A DNA stretch of 64,000 bases from an uncultured Bacteroidales bacterium. GTDB lineage: Bacteria; Bacteroidota; Bacteroidia; Bacteroidales; Salinivirgaceae. The stretch spans positions 1-64,000 of the forward strand of contig CALJOM010000002.1 of assembly GCA_937981765.1 (NCBI GenBank). The letters run 5' to 3'. Below the pieces are notes generated by a model. The model was not told the DNA's origin, searched no databases, and was given only the letters and a program-made list of their open reading frames with translations. The translations under genes and the position numbers were made by a program. Shown here piece after piece: positions 1 to 9,482 of the stretch (the stretch's first letter is position 1; every line of letters begins with the position of its first letter).

Positions 1-56
1 TATTAAAGGAGAGGAATATTTTTCGAAAAAAAAAAGAAAAAAAATGGGTCGAAATG

Positions 57-87
57 TTTGTCGTTAAAAAGAAAACGCCTATATTTG
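57..87 (+). promoter_or_regulatory. Bacteroidota-type promoter of tRNA-Asp
   Basis: TTTG at 57-60 is followed after 19 bases by TATATTTG at 80-87. This matches the -33 TTTG / -7 TAnnTTTG pattern of the Bacteroidota primary sigma factor. It lies 16 bases before the mature tRNA 5' end. Confidence 0.75.
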
Positions 88-103
88 CAACGCAAAATTC
101 AAC

Positions 104-177
104 GGTTCGGTAGTTCAGTTGGTTAGAATGCCGGCCTGTCACGCCGGAGGTCGCGGGTTCGAGTCCCGTCCGGACCG
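104..177 (+). tRNA. tRNA-Asp (anticodon GTC)
   Basis: The sequence folds into a full cloverleaf. The 7-bp acceptor stem pairs 104-110 with 170-176 (one T-G wobble). The anticodon stem 131-135/143-147 closes a seven-base loop with GTC at 138-140, and the T-arm contains GGTTCGAGTCC. The discriminator base is G177. CCA is not encoded (the next bases are CAA), so it must be added after transcription. The gene stands alone between its own promoter and terminator. Confidence 0.97.
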
Positions 178-181
178 CAAA

Positions 182-217
182 AAAAATGAAGCCCTTTTTC
201 AAGGGCTTCATTTTTTT
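182..217 (+). terminator. Intrinsic terminator after tRNA-Asp
   Basis: A perfect stem pairs TGAAGCCCTT with AAGGGCTTCA around a TTTC loop and is followed by seven T. The A-run before the stem extends the pairing with the T-run. Confidence 0.9.
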
Positions 218-304
218 GCATAAAAACTCTTTTTACTGATAATTTGACACTAGTTCCTTTTTAGATTGAAAAAAAAAATAAAAATTTTTAAACCCGTGGG
301 ATTT

Positions 305-312
305 TAATTTTG
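305..312 (+). promoter_or_regulatory. Candidate -7 box of the chemoreceptor gene
   Basis: TAATTTTG fits the TAnnTTTG -7 element, but no well-spaced TTTG lies upstream. If real, transcription starts near 320. That rules out the TTG at 310 as a start and supports ATG 376. Confidence 0.4.
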
Positions 313-375
313 CTGAACAAAACATTCTTAATCTGGCGGTTGTTTCATAAGTATACTGCGTATCACTTTACTACT

Positions 376-1919
376 ATGAAAAAGATTAATATCACAACCC
401 GCCTTTTACTGTTAATCGGTGTGTTTGTCTTTTTAATGGTTTTAGTTATAGTACTGATGATAAGGAGTTTGAATGTTCTTAATCAAAAAACCATTGATCA
501 AACCGTGGAAACAATGCTTTCGGGCGAAAAAGGGAAGCTCAAGGTAGCTACACATTCACTTGCCAACGCTATTTCCGAGGTTATTAAAGGTATGGCTAAA
601 AACGACCAGGAGGAAACCATCCGAACTATGGTTGAAAATATCCGTTACGAGGAAGACAAATCGGGATATTTTTTGCATACCGTAACACTACATGTGTTGC
701 CCTGCCTATAAAAAAAGAGGTAATAGGGAAAGATTTAGGAAATACAGCCGATAAAAACGGGGTTTATTTTGTGAAGGAGCTTAATAAGGCTGCCACTCAA
801 GGTGGAGGATTTGTGGTATATGTTTTCGATAAACCGGGTAAAGGATTGGTTGATAAACTTAGTTACAGCACAATGATTCCCGGAACCGATATTTGGATTG
901 GCACAGGAGTTTATATCGATAATGTTACTGATGCCAAAATCAACATAACAAACGCCTTAAATGAGCACAAGGTTAATACGTTACAATTTATCGTCACAGT
1001 TTCGTTAGTCTTATTGATTCTTGTTGTATTACCACTCAGCTACGCAATATACAAAAGCATAACTGTTCCAGTACAAAATGCGTTAGCTATAACTAAAGAA
1101 ATATCAGAAGGGAATTTATCAGTAGAGTTTGAAACCAGCTATCAGGACGGGATTAGTGCTCTTATGAGGTCAATGCAGGTGATGGTGGAAAATTTACGAG
1201 GAATAGTAACCGAGGTTATTTGTGGAACAAATGAGGTTTCGATTGCGGGTGCTGAATTGAGTAATATTAGCCAAAACATTTCGGAAGGGGCTTCAGAACA
1301 GGCTTCGAGTGTAGAGGAGATTACTTTCGAGGTTGATCAGATGACAACCAGTATTGAACGAAGCGTTGATAATACACGCAAATCGGAACTGATAGCAAAG
1401 GAAACAGCTATTGCTATTGAAAAAACCAATCAATCGATGCAGGAGGCTGTTCTCTCGATGCGAACCATAGTAGAAAAGATTTGTATAACCGATGAAATTT
1501 CAAGACAAACCAATATTTTGGCCCTTAACGCTGCTGTAGAAGCTGCTCGTGCAGGAGAATTTGGTAAAGGATTTTCTGTGGTAGCAGCTGAGGTTAGAAG
1601 GTTGGCACAGAGAAGCTCTAACGCTGCTGCAGACATTAGCCTTTTGGCTAATAGAACCATAACTATTGCTAATGAAAGTGCTACCATGCTCCAACGAGTT
1701 GTTCCAAAGGTTGCGGAAACAGCGCAAATTGTGAAAGAAATCGCCGATTCGAGCTACAGTCAAATGGAGGGAGCGCAACAAATTAACCGTGCTATACAGG
1801 AGCTTAACGCCGTAGTACAACGAAATGCTGCTGCTGCTGAACAAATGGCTTCAAGTAGTGAAGAGTTGACGGCTCAGGCAGAACAACTTAAAAACAACCT
1901 TATGTTTTTCAAAACTTAA
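376..1919 (+). pseudogene. Methyl-accepting chemotaxis protein, frameshifted
   Basis: Membrane chemoreceptor that would signal to CheA/CheW. The first part (376-711) has an N-terminal membrane segment and the start of a periplasmic sCache-like domain. Its frame breaks at a run of six T (669-674) and then stops. One extra T restores a continuous reading ([20 protein letters not shown]) into the second part, which runs to 1919. That part holds the rest of the Cache domain, a second membrane segment around 990-1060, a HAMP region and a cytoplasmic signalling hairpin with the hallmark tip motif [18 protein letters not shown]. Start ATG 376 is chosen because the upstream TTG lies inside a likely -7 box. 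It may be a true pseudogene, a phase-variable tract or a sequencing error. No other chemotaxis gene is in the window. Confidence 0.85.
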
Positions 1920-2077
1920 CAATTCCCTGTTTGAGTGGTAATTTATTTATCGGGTTAGCTTATGTGTGGGCAATCGCTGCCTTGAGAGTTCACCCGGAGA
2001 AAATAACCGATAAAATTCCTACATTTGTTTTAGAAATAAAAAAGTACTAACTTTACATCTTTTAGCAAGCAAAAAAC

Positions 2078-2587
2078 ATGGGCGGATTTAAACTATCGAA
2101 CCCCAAAACTATCTTAGATCTCCTGGTGTATGACCTTACTACCTTCTTTTACGAGGACGATTATGAAGAAATTTACAGTGAGGAGATACTTGATACGTTT
2201 CTAATCGATTATCAAAAGAAACTCCCATGGCTCGAGATGGATGTTTTCGACAGGGTAATTTTTCGTGTTTTTACAGAAAAGACCAATTTAACAGGAACAA
2301 ACCATATCAATGTTACTTTACTAAGCCGTGATTTAGATATACCACTCGATAAAACCGAAAACATTCTAATCATGCTCGAAGAACTTTATAAAGCCGACGA
2401 TAATAAACGTAGTTTGTGGCTTGAAGAGGAAAAGTTAAACCTGCTAAACGGAAATGTTATCAGAATGTGGACTCTGGGCGAAGAGAAAAACATATACAGC
2501 ATTCGTTTTAATTACAACAAAGGGAAAGGGGCCCAGTTACAAATTATGTTTTATACCAATCTGCTCCGATCGTTAGGTAAGTTATAG
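2078..2587 (+). CDS. Hypothetical protein, 169 aa
   Basis: I do not recognise this family. The product is soluble, acidic in its first half (an EDDYEEIYSEE stretch near residue 27) and has no signal peptide or membrane segment. The middle looks helical and could hold a small winged-helix-like fold (LLSRDLDIPLDKTENILIMLEELY), but I see no diagnostic motif. Codon use resembles its neighbours and the frame is unbroken, so it is probably a real gene. It stands alone between the broken chemoreceptor and a convergent glycosyltransferase, whose stop lies 23 bases away. No clear promoter was found in the 158-base gap upstream. Confidence 0.7.
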   Translation: MGGFKLSNPKTILDLLVYDLTTFFYEDDYEEIYSEEILDTFLIDYQKKLPWLEMDVFDRVIFRVFTEKTNLTGTNHINVTLLSRDLDIPLDKTENILIMLEELYKADDNKRSLWLEEEKLNLLNGNVIRMWTLGEEKNIYSIRFNYNKGKGAQLQIMFYTNLLRSLGKL

Positions 2588-2610
2588 TCTTGCAATTCTT
2601 TCTTAAGGCA

Positions 2611-3378
2611 TTAAATTTCCTTACCATTCTGAATTTCCCGGATTTTTACATATTTAAGCATTGTTGCGTGGGCATTAGTTTTGCAAATAATGTAACCGTA
2701 ATATCCATCAAGAAAACCTCCTTTAATAATATAGTCTCTAAAGAACTTCCATTTTGGAAAGAGCCAGATTTTTGCAATCGATGAGCGTTTACCATTCTGA
2801 TAATCAGCTCGGGCACCAATAGATGAGTAATTGTTTGCTTGTTGTTGATGTTGAGTGATTGTATAGTAGGAATAGTGCAGTAAATCGCCTTCAAGATGTT
2901 TAATTTTACTATCCGGAGTCATAATAAAACGATCATGCGGATTAGTGCCACCCCACTCTCCTCTACGGCTATCCCATAAACGGAGTTTTCGATCGGGATA
3001 CCATCCGCAATGACGAATCCATTTGCCGCAATAGTTGGTTAACCGATTAAATCTGTAGCCATCGGCGTCCCAATTTTCTTTTACCTTAAGAATAGATCTG
3101 TAAAGCGTTTCGCTAAGTGCTTCGTCAGCATCTAAGGATAAAATGTGAGGATATTTAGCATAGGTAATAGCCCTGTTTTTTTGTTGGATATGTCCATCGA
3201 ATTTATGCTGGAAAAATCGTGCTCCGTATTGTTCACAAATCTTTTGTGTATTGTCGGTGGAAAAACTGTCGAGAATTACAATATCATCTGCTAATCCTTG
3301 AACAGATTCTAAGCATCTGCCTATGTTACGCTCTTCGTTATAAGTTATTATTACTACAGAAATCGGGGTCATTGTCAT
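2611..3378 (-). CDS. Family 2 glycosyltransferase (WaaE/KdtX-like)
   Basis: Cytoplasmic inverting GT-A glycosyltransferase of about 255 aa. The N-terminus carries SVVIITYNEERNIGRCLES, then DDIVILDSFSTDNT (donor site) and the metal-binding LSLDADEAL. The later WYPDRKLRLW segment is typical of the WaaE/KdtX subgroup, which adds a sugar to the LPS inner core. That makes a lipopolysaccharide or related glycan the likely target, but the sugar cannot be read from sequence. I start at ATG 3378, giving MTMTPISVV just before the fold; an upstream in-frame start adds 24 residues with no family counterpart. It is a single gene, convergent with the unknown gene to its left. hldD elsewhere in the window agrees with a heptose-containing LPS. 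Confidence 0.85.
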   Translation of the reverse strand: MTMTPISVVIITYNEERNIGRCLESVQGLADDIVILDSFSTDNTQKICEQYGARFFQHKFDGHIQQKNRAITYAKYPHILSLDADEALSETLYRSILKVKENWDADGYRFNRLTNYCGKWIRHCGWYPDRKLRLWDSRRGEWGGTNPHDRFIMTPDSKIKHLEGDLLHYSYYTITQHQQQANNYSSIGARADYQNGKRSSIAKIWLFPKWKFFRDYIIKGGFLDGYYGYIICKTNAHATMLKYVKIREIQNGKEI

Positions 3379-3676
3379 TTTTTTATGCAAATGTAAAAAA
3401 TTCCCAGGAGTGGAAAAGTGAAAGAAGAAAACTTCCCCTGGTGCTGACACACATAAATTTTCTGTCTACTCAACGGTGGTTTAGGGTTTTTATTAAAGCT
3501 ATTCTGAATATTCAAGAATAAAATTTTTTATCGGTGTAAACGTTTTCGTTGGCTACGGGTAAAAAAGTTGAAATGGTTTATGAAATTTTGTGGGCGTAAA
3601 TCGAAAAAAAATACGTAAATTGCAAACTCAAACCTAATGGTTTAAGACGTTGAAAATCTGATAAAATTATTAATCT
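3379..3676. other. Intergenic region before parA
   Basis: AT-rich, divergent between the glycosyltransferase and parA. I see no supported gene, no parS-like 16-bp palindrome and no clear TTTG/TAnnTTTG pair. A short imperfect hairpin (TATTCT...AGAATA near 3500-3522) has no obvious role. Confidence 0.5.
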
Positions 3677-4453
3677 ATGGCAAAGGTAATAGCAATTGCT
3701 AATCAAAAAGGGGGAGTGGGGAAAACTACCACAGCCATCAATTTGGCAGCTAGTTTAGCGGTGCTGGAAAAGAAGGTTCTCCTTGTTGATGTTGACCCTC
3801 AGGCAAATTCCACCTCAGGACTTGGTTACGATGTAAGAAACATTCAAACAAGCATTTACGAATGTACAGTTCACGATATTGATCCCCATTCAGCAATGCT
3901 CGACACCGAAATCGAGGATCTGAAACTATTGCCATCAACCATCGATTTTGTTGGCTTTGAGATTGAGATTATGAAGTTGGAGGGTAGAGAATATTTTCTT
4001 AAAAAAGTAATTGACAAGGTTCAACAGGAATTCGATTATATACTTTTAGACTGTATTCCATCCCTAGGGATAATAACCGTGAATGCATTAACTGCCGCAA
4101 ATTCCGTGCTAATTCCCGTGCAGTGTGAGTATTTTGCCCTGGAAGGCATTAGCAAGTTACTCAATACGATTCATATAATACAATCAAAGGTTAATCCTAC
4201 CCTCGAAATTGAAGGATTTTTGCTGACAATGTACGACTCTCGTCTGCGATTAAGCAATCAGGTTGTGGAAGATGTAAAGGCTCATTTTGGCAACATGGTG
4301 TTCGATACCATAATTCAACGGAATGTTAAACTTAGTGAAGCCCCAAGTTTTGGGAAGCCAATAATACTTTACGATGCTAACAGCGCTGGATCAATAAACT
4401 ATTTGAACTTAGCCAAAGAAATCATTCAGCGAAATGAAAAAACTGCTAAATAA
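3677..4453 (+). CDS. parA: ParA/Soj chromosome-partitioning ATPase
   Basis: Walker-type ATPase that moves or positions replication origins together with ParB bound at parS. The deviant Walker A motif KGGVGKTT lies at residues 11-18, followed by LLVDVDPQANST (Walker A') and YILLDCIPSLG (Walker B). Its 258 aa match chromosomal Soj proteins; there is no N-terminal DNA-binding extension of plasmid type. parB follows after 22 bases and the two are surely co-transcribed. The next genes (DUF5683, MltD-like) are common followers in Bacteroidota, so this is the chromosomal locus rather than a plasmid remnant. Confidence 0.95.
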   Translation: MAKVIAIANQKGGVGKTTTAINLAASLAVLEKKVLLVDVDPQANSTSGLGYDVRNIQTSIYECTVHDIDPHSAMLDTEIEDLKLLPSTIDFVGFEIEIMKLEGREYFLKKVIDKVQQEFDYILLDCIPSLGIITVNALTAANSVLIPVQCEYFALEGISKLLNTIHIIQSKVNPTLEIEGFLLTMYDSRLRLSNQVVEDVKAHFGNMVFDTIIQRNVKLSEAPSFGKPIILYDANSAGSINYLNLAKEIIQRNEKTAK

Positions 4454-4475
4454 TTGATAAAAAACGATAACACTA

Positions 4476-5381
4476 ATGAGCACAAATAAACGACCCCCAC
4501 TGGGAAGGGGATTAGGAGCGTTGATAGAGGAGTCGCCGCGGGCTCATCAGCCGGTGCAAAATAGCGCCGTATCGGAGATAAATCTCGATTGGGTTGATGT
4601 TAATCCATTTCAACCCCGTTCACATTTCGATGAGGAAGCATTGAGCGAACTGGCTGCTTCAATTAAAGAATTAGGAATTATTCAGCCAATAACCGTTCGT
4701 AAAACCGAAAACGGACGATATCAGATTATTTCGGGAGAGCGACGTACCCGTGCTGCACGTATTGCCGGTTTGAAAACCATTCCGGCTTATGTTCGCGAGG
4801 CTAACGACCAGGGTATGCTGGAAATGGCCCTTGTAGAGAACATTCAAAGACAAGATCTGGATCCCATTGAAGTGGCAATCTCTTATCAACGATTGATTGA
4901 AGAGTGTAACCTGACGCAGGAAATGCTGAGCGAGAGAGTTGGTAAGAGTCGGCAAACCATTGGGCATCATTTGCGACTTTTACGGTTACCGGCTGAAATT
5001 CAGAAAGGATTACGGTTTGGCGTTATCACTATGGGACACGCTAAAACACTGATAACCATTGATGATCCTGAACAGCAATTAACCATTTTTGAGGAAATTA
5101 TTCGCAGCGAACTTTCGGTACGTCAAGCCGAAGAATTGGTTCGGGACTGGCATCAAAACAAAGATTTAAAGCCAGATTTGAAAGAGGAACAGAAGGACGC
5201 TGATTTAGAAGATTCGTTACAGGAAGAATATAATAAGCTGCAGGAAGTTCTCACCGGCCGCTTGCAAACACCCGTGGAGCTTAAACGAAGCGCAAAAGGT
5301 AAAGGAAAGATTATTATCCATTTCCGCAACAATACGGAATTTGAGCGGATCCTTGGAATCTTCGAAAACTTAAAATCGTAG
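4476..5381 (+). CDS. parB: ParB/Spo0J centromere-binding CTPase
   Basis: Partition protein that loads at parS and slides as a CTP-dependent clamp. The N-terminus has the conserved RPPLGRGLGALI segment that contacts ParA. The ParB/Srx domain follows, with NPFQPRSHFDEEAL and the CTP-binding GERRTRAARIAGL and ENIQRQDLDPIE. Then comes the helix-turn-helix (TQEMLSERVGKSRQTIGHHLRLL) and a C-terminal dimerisation domain. 301 aa is normal for the family. It lies 22 bases after parA, and the next start is only two bases beyond its stop. Confidence 0.95.
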   Translation: MSTNKRPPLGRGLGALIEESPRAHQPVQNSAVSEINLDWVDVNPFQPRSHFDEEALSELAASIKELGIIQPITVRKTENGRYQIISGERRTRAARIAGLKTIPAYVREANDQGMLEMALVENIQRQDLDPIEVAISYQRLIEECNLTQEMLSERVGKSRQTIGHHLRLLRLPAEIQKGLRFGVITMGHAKTLITIDDPEQQLTIFEEIIRSELSVRQAEELVRDWHQNKDLKPDLKEEQKDADLEDSLQEEYNKLQEVLTGRLQTPVELKRSAKGKGKIIIHFRNNTEFERILGIFENLKS

Positions 5382-5383
5382 GA

Positions 5384-6295
5384 GTGTTTAGTAGAAGTGT
5401 AGTGTGGTTGTTGTTGAGTGGAATACTCGGGGGTAACCCAGCGATCTTCGCTCAAACAAATGACTCTATTTTATCGCAACAAGAGAAGAAGGCCTGGGTC
5501 CCGGTTGCAATGTCTATGGTAATCCCCGGAAGTGGTCAACTTTACAATAAGTCCTATCTTCGGGCACCACTTATTACAGGCGCTTTTACTGCGGGAATAT
5601 ATTCCACAATTCATTACAGAAGGCTTTACAACAACTATAAAAAGATTTACGATTTAAAACTATTGTCGATTCAAGAACCGCTGCAATACCCTGATTTTTA
5701 TCCCAATTATACGATAACGGAATTGAAGCAATATAGCGATCGATATCAGATTTTTTCCGACATATCCATGGCCTCAGCCCTAGCGGTTTATCTGGTAAAT
5801 GTAGTTGATGCCTATGCAGGAACCCAGACTGCCCATAATCCGAGGGCTGCCACTATTATGTCGGCTATAATGCCGGGATCAGGGCAGGTTTACAATAAAA
5901 AATTCTGGAAGGTTCCCGTAATTTACGGAGGATTTGCTACCCTTTATTTTTTCTCTGAATATAACCACAAATACTATATCAAGTATCGCGACATGTATAA
6001 CCAGAAAATAGCCAGTCAGACCAATCCAAACCTTGTAGATCCGGCACCCCAGGTTTCTGCTGAGGCTTTGCGCCTACAGCGTGAGGATTGGCGACGATAT
6101 CGGGACCTCAACTACATTGGAATGGGACTGCTTTATATTTTGAACATTATAGATGCCAATGTAGATGCAAACCTAATTGACTATGATGTGAGCGATAATT
6201 TATCCATGACTATAGTTCCCGAATGTTTTTCGCTACCAGGTAAAACGTTTGAATTTCAGCCCTATTTTGGAACTGCTTTGACTATTAAATTTTAG
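5384..6295 (+). CDS. DUF5683 membrane protein with internal duplication
   Basis: Exported or membrane protein of unknown function, 303 aa, starting at GTG 5384 directly after parB. A signal peptide (SVVWLLLSGILGG...FAQ) is followed by two copies of the same module. PGSGQLYNK (about residues 48-56) recurs as PGSGQVYNK (about 164-172), and each copy ends with a hydrophobic segment closing in VNVVDAYAG or LNIIDANVD. Each PGSGQ motif starts a hydrophobic hairpin. The position between parB and a lytic transglycosylase recurs in Bacteroidota and hints at a link between cell division and the envelope, but no function is established. Confidence 0.85.
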   Translation: MFSRSVVWLLLSGILGGNPAIFAQTNDSILSQQEKKAWVPVAMSMVIPGSGQLYNKSYLRAPLITGAFTAGIYSTIHYRRLYNNYKKIYDLKLLSIQEPLQYPDFYPNYTITELKQYSDRYQIFSDISMASALAVYLVNVVDAYAGTQTAHNPRAATIMSAIMPGSGQVYNKKFWKVPVIYGGFATLYFFSEYNHKYYIKYRDMYNQKIASQTNPNLVDPAPQVSAEALRLQREDWRRYRDLNYIGMGLLYILNIIDANVDANLIDYDVSDNLSMTIVPECFSLPGKTFEFQPYFGTALTIKF

Positions 6296-6393
6296 CCTTT
6301 GCCAACAATCCTTTGTCCGAAACGGCAGAATGTTGTATATTTAAACCCAGAAGTTATTTTTTTTACCACCTTAACTGCGACAATTCATCTTCT

Positions 6394-7986
6394 ATGAAAT
6401 ATATAGTTTCTTTGATTTTACTTACGTTTGCGGCTAATCAATATTGCTATTCAGCAATAAGTGGAGAGAATGATACCATACGCTCCGAGCGCATTTTTCT
6501 TGAATCGAAATTAGCTCGTGATTTTGATAGTTTGTTACTCTCATTTTATGTTCAAAGAGCTTTACGTGATACCTCTTCATCTTTTACTGCCGACACAACC
6601 ATGGTAGGCACCTTTGATCCTGATACTGTGAATGTTGCGATAACTTTGGAGGATTCCGTTATTATTCGCAGAATGTCGGAACTGCAGGTGTTGTTTAACG
6701 TTACGTATAATCCCATTGTAAAAGCCTATATAAAAGTTTATACAGAAAGAAAACGTGAATTAACACAGCTTATACTTGGGCTGTCGAGATATTATTTCCC
6801 GATTTTTGAGGAAGAATTGGATGCGGAGGGATTGCCGTTAGAGTTGAAATATTTGGCAGTTATTGAATCGGCGTTAAATCCAAGAGCCGTTTCTCGTGCA
6901 GGCGCCACTGGTTTGTGGCAGTTTATGTACGGAACAGGTCGGTATCTAGGATTGGAAATTAATACCTTTGTTGACGAACGGCGGGATGTATTGGCCTCTA
7001 CCAAAGCTGCCATCAAATATCTCAAGCAACTTTACGGAATTTATAACGACTGGACACTATCCCTAGCCGCCTACAATTGCGGACCGGGGAATGTTAATAA
7101 AGCAATTCGGCGTTCCAACGGAAAAACCAACTACTGGGAAATTTATTACCGACTGCCGCGGGAAACGCGAAATTATGTGCCGGGGTTTATTGCGGCTATG
7201 TATGTTATGGAACATTTCCAGGATTTTAATTTAACACCAACTCCTGTTGACTTACCAATGTTTACCGATACCATTATTGTATATCAACGACTACATCTCG
7301 AGCAGGTTGCAACGGTGTTAAATTTACCTTTGGCACAGCTTCGCGATTTGAATCCTCAATATAGGAGAGATATTGTTCCTGCCACACCTTCGAAGCCTTA
7401 TCCCTTGCGACTCCCCATTGATTATGCCGGGCGTTTTATTACCCTGGAGGATTCCATACGCCGATTTAAGGATAGTATCTATTTTAATCCCGCGGCTCTA
7501 ACGGCTGCCCCGGTGCGCGGAGATTTCTATGCCCGATCGCCCGGCAAAAATTATAGAGAACTGTATTATACAGTAGCCTCAGGCGATAATCTTGGTTACA
7601 TTTCTAAGTGGTTTAATGTGTCGATAACAGAACTCCGCGAGTGGAACAACATTCATAAAAATCAAATCAGGGCCGGTCAACGATTGCTAATTTATGTTCC
7701 TAAAGATAAATACGCTTATTATAATGAAATCAATCACTTAAGTTTCGAACAAAAGCAAGCTCGTGTAGGTGTAAAACCAAATCAAACCATTGCAACATCA
7801 AACACAAAGGCTACTACAGATGATTCGAAGTTTATCTACTATACCGTTCGACCCGGAGATACACTCTGGGGAATTGCCAGAAAATACGAAGGTGTTTCTG
7901 AACAAGATTTAATTAGGTTGAACAATCTATCTTCGGCGACAAGTCTGCAGCCTGGGCAACAACTCAAGATTAAACGACTTGATTGA
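6394..7986 (+). CDS. mltD: MltD-like lytic transglycosylase with LysM domains
   Basis: Periplasmic enzyme that cleaves the MurNAc-GlcNAc bond of peptidoglycan and forms 1,6-anhydroMurNAc. I chose ATG 6394 (530 aa), which places the signal peptide MKYIVSLILLTFAANQYCYS at the N-terminus; an upstream frame adds 27 residues before it. The SLT domain carries the catalytic glutamate in LAVIESALNP (about residue 158), then GLWQFMYGTGRYLGL and SLAAYNCGPGNV. Two clear LysM domains follow (about 390-435 and 481-528), plus a degenerate LysM-like segment near 295-341. It precedes the SGNH/SGNH/MBOAT genes with an overlap or tiny gap, suggesting one operon. Confidence 0.93.
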   Translation: MKYIVSLILLTFAANQYCYSAISGENDTIRSERIFLESKLARDFDSLLLSFYVQRALRDTSSSFTADTTMVGTFDPDTVNVAITLEDSVIIRRMSELQVLFNVTYNPIVKAYIKVYTERKRELTQLILGLSRYYFPIFEEELDAEGLPLELKYLAVIESALNPRAVSRAGATGLWQFMYGTGRYLGLEINTFVDERRDVLASTKAAIKYLKQLYGIYNDWTLSLAAYNCGPGNVNKAIRRSNGKTNYWEIYYRLPRETRNYVPGFIAAMYVMEHFQDFNLTPTPVDLPMFTDTIIVYQRLHLEQVATVLNLPLAQLRDLNPQYRRDIVPATPSKPYPLRLPIDYAGRFITLEDSIRRFKDSIYFNPAALTAAPVRGDFYARSPGKNYRELYYTVASGDNLGYISKWFNVSITELREWNNIHKNQIRAGQRLLIYVPKDKYAYYNEINHLSFEQKQARVGVKPNQTIATSNTKATTDDSKFIYYTVRPGDTLWGIARKYEGVSEQDLIRLNNLSSATSLQPGQQLKIKRLD

Positions 7987-7994
7987 CAAAGGCT

Positions 7995-9482
7995 ATGAGG
8001 CGTAAAATTCATCCATGGTATGTGTATTTTACGACAGTAGCTTTTTTGGCATTGCTTCTTTTTACTGCCTTATCGCTTGATTATTTAAAACAAAAACTAC
8101 CATTTATTCCGATAAAAGTTCCCCGGGTTGATATTTTTTCTGCAGACTCTCAGAAAATAGTTACCTTAGATACAACGCTTACCCGAATCCTTGCTGAAAT
8201 AGAACATGAAATAGATATTGTAGACACTGTAGATCACGAACCACGGATTATTTATTCGTTCGATACAGTGATGCTAAGTCCACAACAATCTGCTCCTTCC
8301 AAATCAATAAATACTGAAACGCTCAACAAAGTTGTTTTTCCGCTTCAATATCCCCCGGGCAAGCCGGACTTGTTATTTTTTTTCTACCATGCGCTTAATA
8401 CAGAATCTAAGAAGCGTACTATCAGGATATTACATTATGGCGATTCCCAGATAGAAGGCGATAGAATTTCCGGTTTTTTGCGACACCGCTTTCAGTCTCG
8501 TTTTGGTGGAAGCGGCCCAGGACTTTTAAGCTGTAATGTACCCATAGCTCAACACGCTACAATTGAACAATTTGTTGAAGGAAACTGGCGACATCAGCAT
8601 GTAATGCAATCTACAGAGTCTCAGGCCGGCACACTAAGCTATGGAATAATGGGGCAAACAAGCTATTTTACAGACCAGCCCCCCAAATTCGCCACAATTC
8701 GTTATAAACTTTCCGGACTATCCTATCCTACGGCAAGAGGTTATAATTGGGTTAGGTTGTTTTTAGGGAAAAGTGAGACACCCCTTGCGATTGAACTTTA
8801 TGGGAAGGATACCCTGATTCTTGCCGATTCATTTGTTCCCGATGAAGAGTTGAATGTGTTTGGGTTTGTGTTACCTTATACACCTACCGATATAACATTC
8901 AGGTTTCGTTCCCGACAATCACCAAATTTTTATGCCATTGCGTTGGACGCCACTACTGGCATAACTGTCGATAATATTGCCTGGAGAGGAAGTTCAGGGG
9001 CACATTTTTCAAAAATCGACGAATTATTGTTGCAATATTTTTTTCACCAACTAAATGTTCGTTTGATTATCTTTCAGTTTGGGGTAAATGTTGTAAAAAA
9101 TGTTACCAAAGAGTATCGCTGGTATGAAGACCTTCTAGTTGCCCAGTTGGAACATCTTCGAAAGGCTGCGGGCGATATCCCAATAATTGTGGTAGGTGTA
9201 AGCGACATGTCGCAAAAGGTTGAGGGAGGGTATCAAAGCTATCCAAACATTCCGGCCATACGCGATGCTCAACGCAATGCTGCATTCAGAACCGGTTGCG
9301 TTTATTGGGACACTTACGAAGCCATGGGTGGGAAGAACAGTATGCCGGCATGGGTGTTTGCCAATCCACCGCTGGCCAACAAAGATTTTGTGCATTTTAA
9401 CGCCAGGGGAAATAAAATCATTGCGCAAATGCTTTATCAGGCAATTATGAAAGACTATGAAATTTTTGCAAATAATAAGTAG
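7995..9482 (+). CDS. Membrane-anchored SGNH/GDSL protein, putative O-acetyltransferase partner
   Basis: An N-terminal membrane anchor (VYFTTVAFLALLLFTALSL) is followed by about 90 variable residues and an SGNH fold. Block I is HYGDSQIEGDR with Ser near residue 151; the later GVN block and the C-terminal FVHFNARGN histidine block complete the triad. Start ATG 7995 is preferred over a TTG 12 bases upstream that overlaps the previous stop. With the second SGNH gene and the MBOAT gene downstream it resembles AlgJ/AlgX- or PatB-type systems, where SGNH proteins move acetyl groups delivered by the MBOAT onto a periplasmic glycan. The substrate is inferred, not seen. A free esterase role is the alternative. 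Confidence 0.8.
   Translation: MRRKIHPWYVYFTTVAFLALLLFTALSLDYLKQKLPFIPIKVPRVDIFSADSQKIVTLDTTLTRILAEIEHEIDIVDTVDHEPRIIYSFDTVMLSPQQSAPSKSINTETLNKVVFPLQYPPGKPDLLFFFYHALNTESKKRTIRILHYGDSQIEGDRISGFLRHRFQSRFGGSGPGLLSCNVPIAQHATIEQFVEGNWRHQHVMQSTESQAGTLSYGIMGQTSYFTDQPPKFATIRYKLSGLSYPTARGYNWVRLFLGKSETPLAIELYGKDTLILADSFVPDEELNVFGFVLPYTPTDITFRFRSRQSPNFYAIALDATTGITVDNIAWRGSSGAHFSKIDELLLQYFFHQLNVRLIIFQFGVNVVKNVTKEYRWYEDLLVAQLEHLRKAAGDIPIIVVGVSDMSQKVEGGYQSYPNIPAIRDAQRNAAFRTGCVYWDTYEAMGGKNSMPAWVFANPPLANKDFVHFNARGNKIIAQMLYQAIMKDYEIFANNK

Noticed and set aside
310-312. TTG 310 as start of the chemoreceptor
   Set aside because: It falls inside a likely -7 box (TAATTTTG); the ATG at 376 puts the membrane segment at the proper place.
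3379-5383. parS site near parA/parB
   Set aside because: I looked for the 16-bp palindrome of the TGTTTCACGTGAAACA type and close variants and saw none; parS may be outside the window.
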